NCBI GenBank assembly: GCA_018657625.1
Contig: JABHWU010000028.1
Span: 62,001 to 126,000, forward strand
DNA from: Deltaproteobacteria bacterium
GTDB lineage: Bacteria; SAR324; XYD2-FULL-50-16
Reading direction: 5' to 3'
Length of the DNA: 64,000 nt
Below are positions 63,195 to 64,000 of this stretch, one piece after another. The stretch's first letter is position 1. Each line of letters opens with the position of its first letter. The notes below the pieces were generated by a model that saw only the letters and a list, made by a program, of their open reading frames with translations, searched no databases and was not told the DNA's origin. Made by a program: the position numbers and the translations under genes.

Positions 63195-64000
63195 TTACTT
63201 TTTTTCAAAATGTTGATAATCCTTGATACTTTTCCAGTCACCCCCCCACAGCCATCCCTTGGACTTAAAAATAGCATAAATTTTTCCACTTTTTGTTATC
63301 ATACCCATAGTTTTATTTTTTCTGTTACTATATTTTAAACCACCTGATGGATGTACGACCTTATTTTTTACATATGGATTGATTAAAGGGTTAATGTCAA
63401 TGGCCAGTCCATAACTATGTTTCGAATATACTTTGTCATTTCCTGTAACTTTGCGACAATTAAAGGCTGATGTGTTATTGTCACTCATAGATAAGGAATC
63501 TTTTCCATCGTATTGAGTAATCAATTTCATTTTTTCAATTTTAAAACGTACATTATAAAGCTGCATAAATATTTCAATAACTTCAGAGGCAATTTGATTA
63601 TGAACAATTAGCTCTCCTTTATGTGGCTTGTTATCAAAGCCTAAAAAAGTGATCACCAAATAGCTTAGTTTATTTAAGGGAACCGGGCAGTTCTCAAAAA
63701 AAGAAATACCTGTCATTTTATTCCGCAGTTGGGTGGGAATTGGCCCATACCCCCAGATGTATTTAAGTACTCCACCTTTTTTTTCAGTTAATAGCGCGAA
63801 GTTTGATTTTGTGGATTGGTGTGCTAAAATCACCAATGTTCTTTTGCCCATTGTTACAATTTTAACACTTGGTTTTTTAAAAAATTTAATAACCAGCCAA
63901 ACGGATAATTTTTTATCTTTTTTATGACTTGACCATAAAATGCTCTCTGCAATGTTATTTTTGGTTTCTAATTTTCCGTTACCATATAAATATTCCGCAT
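63195..64000 (-). CDS. M15-family peptidase (partial, start outside window)
   Basis: Metallopeptidase of the D-Ala-D-Ala carboxypeptidase / L-Ala-D-Glu endopeptidase group. Zinc motif HSYGLAIDIN (HxxGxAxD) and the C-terminal WLWGGDWKSIKDYQHFEK with the third His are present, preceded by SAFNCRKVTGND. An ATG at 63851 would make 218 residues, but the same frame stays open to the right edge (…WLVIKFFKKPSVKIVTMGKR), so the true start is probably outside. It lies next to the ykfC-like gene, fitting a murein-peptide role. Confidence 0.85.
   Translation of the reverse strand, partial: AEYLYGNGKLETKNNIAESILWSSHKKDKKLSVWLVIKFFKKPSVKIVTMGKRTLVILAHQSTKSNFALLTEKKGGVLKYIWGYGPIPTQLRNKMTGISFFENCPVPLNKLSYLVITFLGFDNKPHKGELIVHNQIASEVIEIFMQLYNVRFKIEKMKLITQYDGKDSLSMSDNNTSAFNCRKVTGNDKVYSKHSYGLAIDINPLINPYVKNKVVHPSGGLKYSNRKNKTMGMITKSGKIYAIFKSKGWLWGGDWKSIKDYQHFEKK

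Noticed and set aside
1..64000. CRISPR arrays, tRNA or rRNA genes, prophage or intact IS
   Set aside because: No regularly spaced direct repeats, cloverleaf patterns, rRNA sequence or intact transposase were recognised in any gap.

Overview
This is an AT-rich 64 kb stretch of a Gram-negative chromosome. Evidence for the cell type is several predicted outer-membrane beta-barrels, one lipoprotein with a lipobox, and a secondary-lipid (PUFA) synthase. The mix is compatible with a marine delta-proteobacterium-like or SAR324/myxobacteria-like lineage, but nothing here fixes the phylum. I saw no rRNA, tRNA, CRISPR array or intact insertion sequence.

Layout. Bases 1-6.6 kb run leftward as one likely unit: nadC, an outer-membrane protein with a FlgO/CsgG-like front part, selB, and a large CHAT-domain protein that leaves the window at base 1 and has lost its protease residues. 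From 7.2 to 11.8 kb there is a two-gene phosphonate remnant (phosphonopyruvate decarboxylase plus nucleotidyltransferase), then a LipM-type octanoyltransferase divergent from lipA-comF. From 12.2 to 15.0 kb lies an envelope operon (FecR-domain protein, beta-barrel, lipoprotein). A second FecR protein sits beside a helical-repeat protein at 38.1-42.2 kb.

The centrepiece (15.4-34.4 kb) is a Pfa-type polyunsaturated fatty acid synthase. It has KS-MAT-ACPx4 and, in the -1 frame, KR-DH; then sbcD-sbcC inserted in the cluster; then a KS-CLF-AT-DH-DH protein whose AT has lost its serine; then the PfaD enoyl reductase. The pfaA split falls on an A11 run that forms an in-phase A AAA AAA slippery heptamer, so programmed frameshifting, a real break or a homopolymer error are all possible. 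No phosphopantetheinyl transferase (PfaE) is in the window.

From 34.6 to 37.5 kb, ilvE is divergent from a potassium channel/RCK protein that carries a C-terminal response-regulator receiver domain; a perfect FNR-type half-site pair lies between them. From 42.5 to 51.3 kb a rightward acyl-CoA cluster (enoyl-CoA hydratase, fused isobutyryl-CoA mutase IcmF, 3-hydroxyacyl-CoA dehydrogenase, thiolase, XRE-cupin regulator, acyl-CoA dehydrogenase) fits isobutyryl-/butyryl-CoA breakdown to acetyl-CoA. It ends at a good intrinsic terminator and is followed by leftward GST and hisE-hisG.

From 54.4 kb to the right edge a leftward locus matches the Bacillus dpp-ykf murein-peptide set: M15 peptidase, NlpC/P60 (YkfC-like), peptide ABC transporter, L-Ala-D/L-Glu epimerase, and DppA D-aminopeptidase. 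The five transporter genes are much more GC-rich than the enzymes on both sides, which suggests they were acquired separately. Several long imperfect inverted-repeat elements are scattered between genes.
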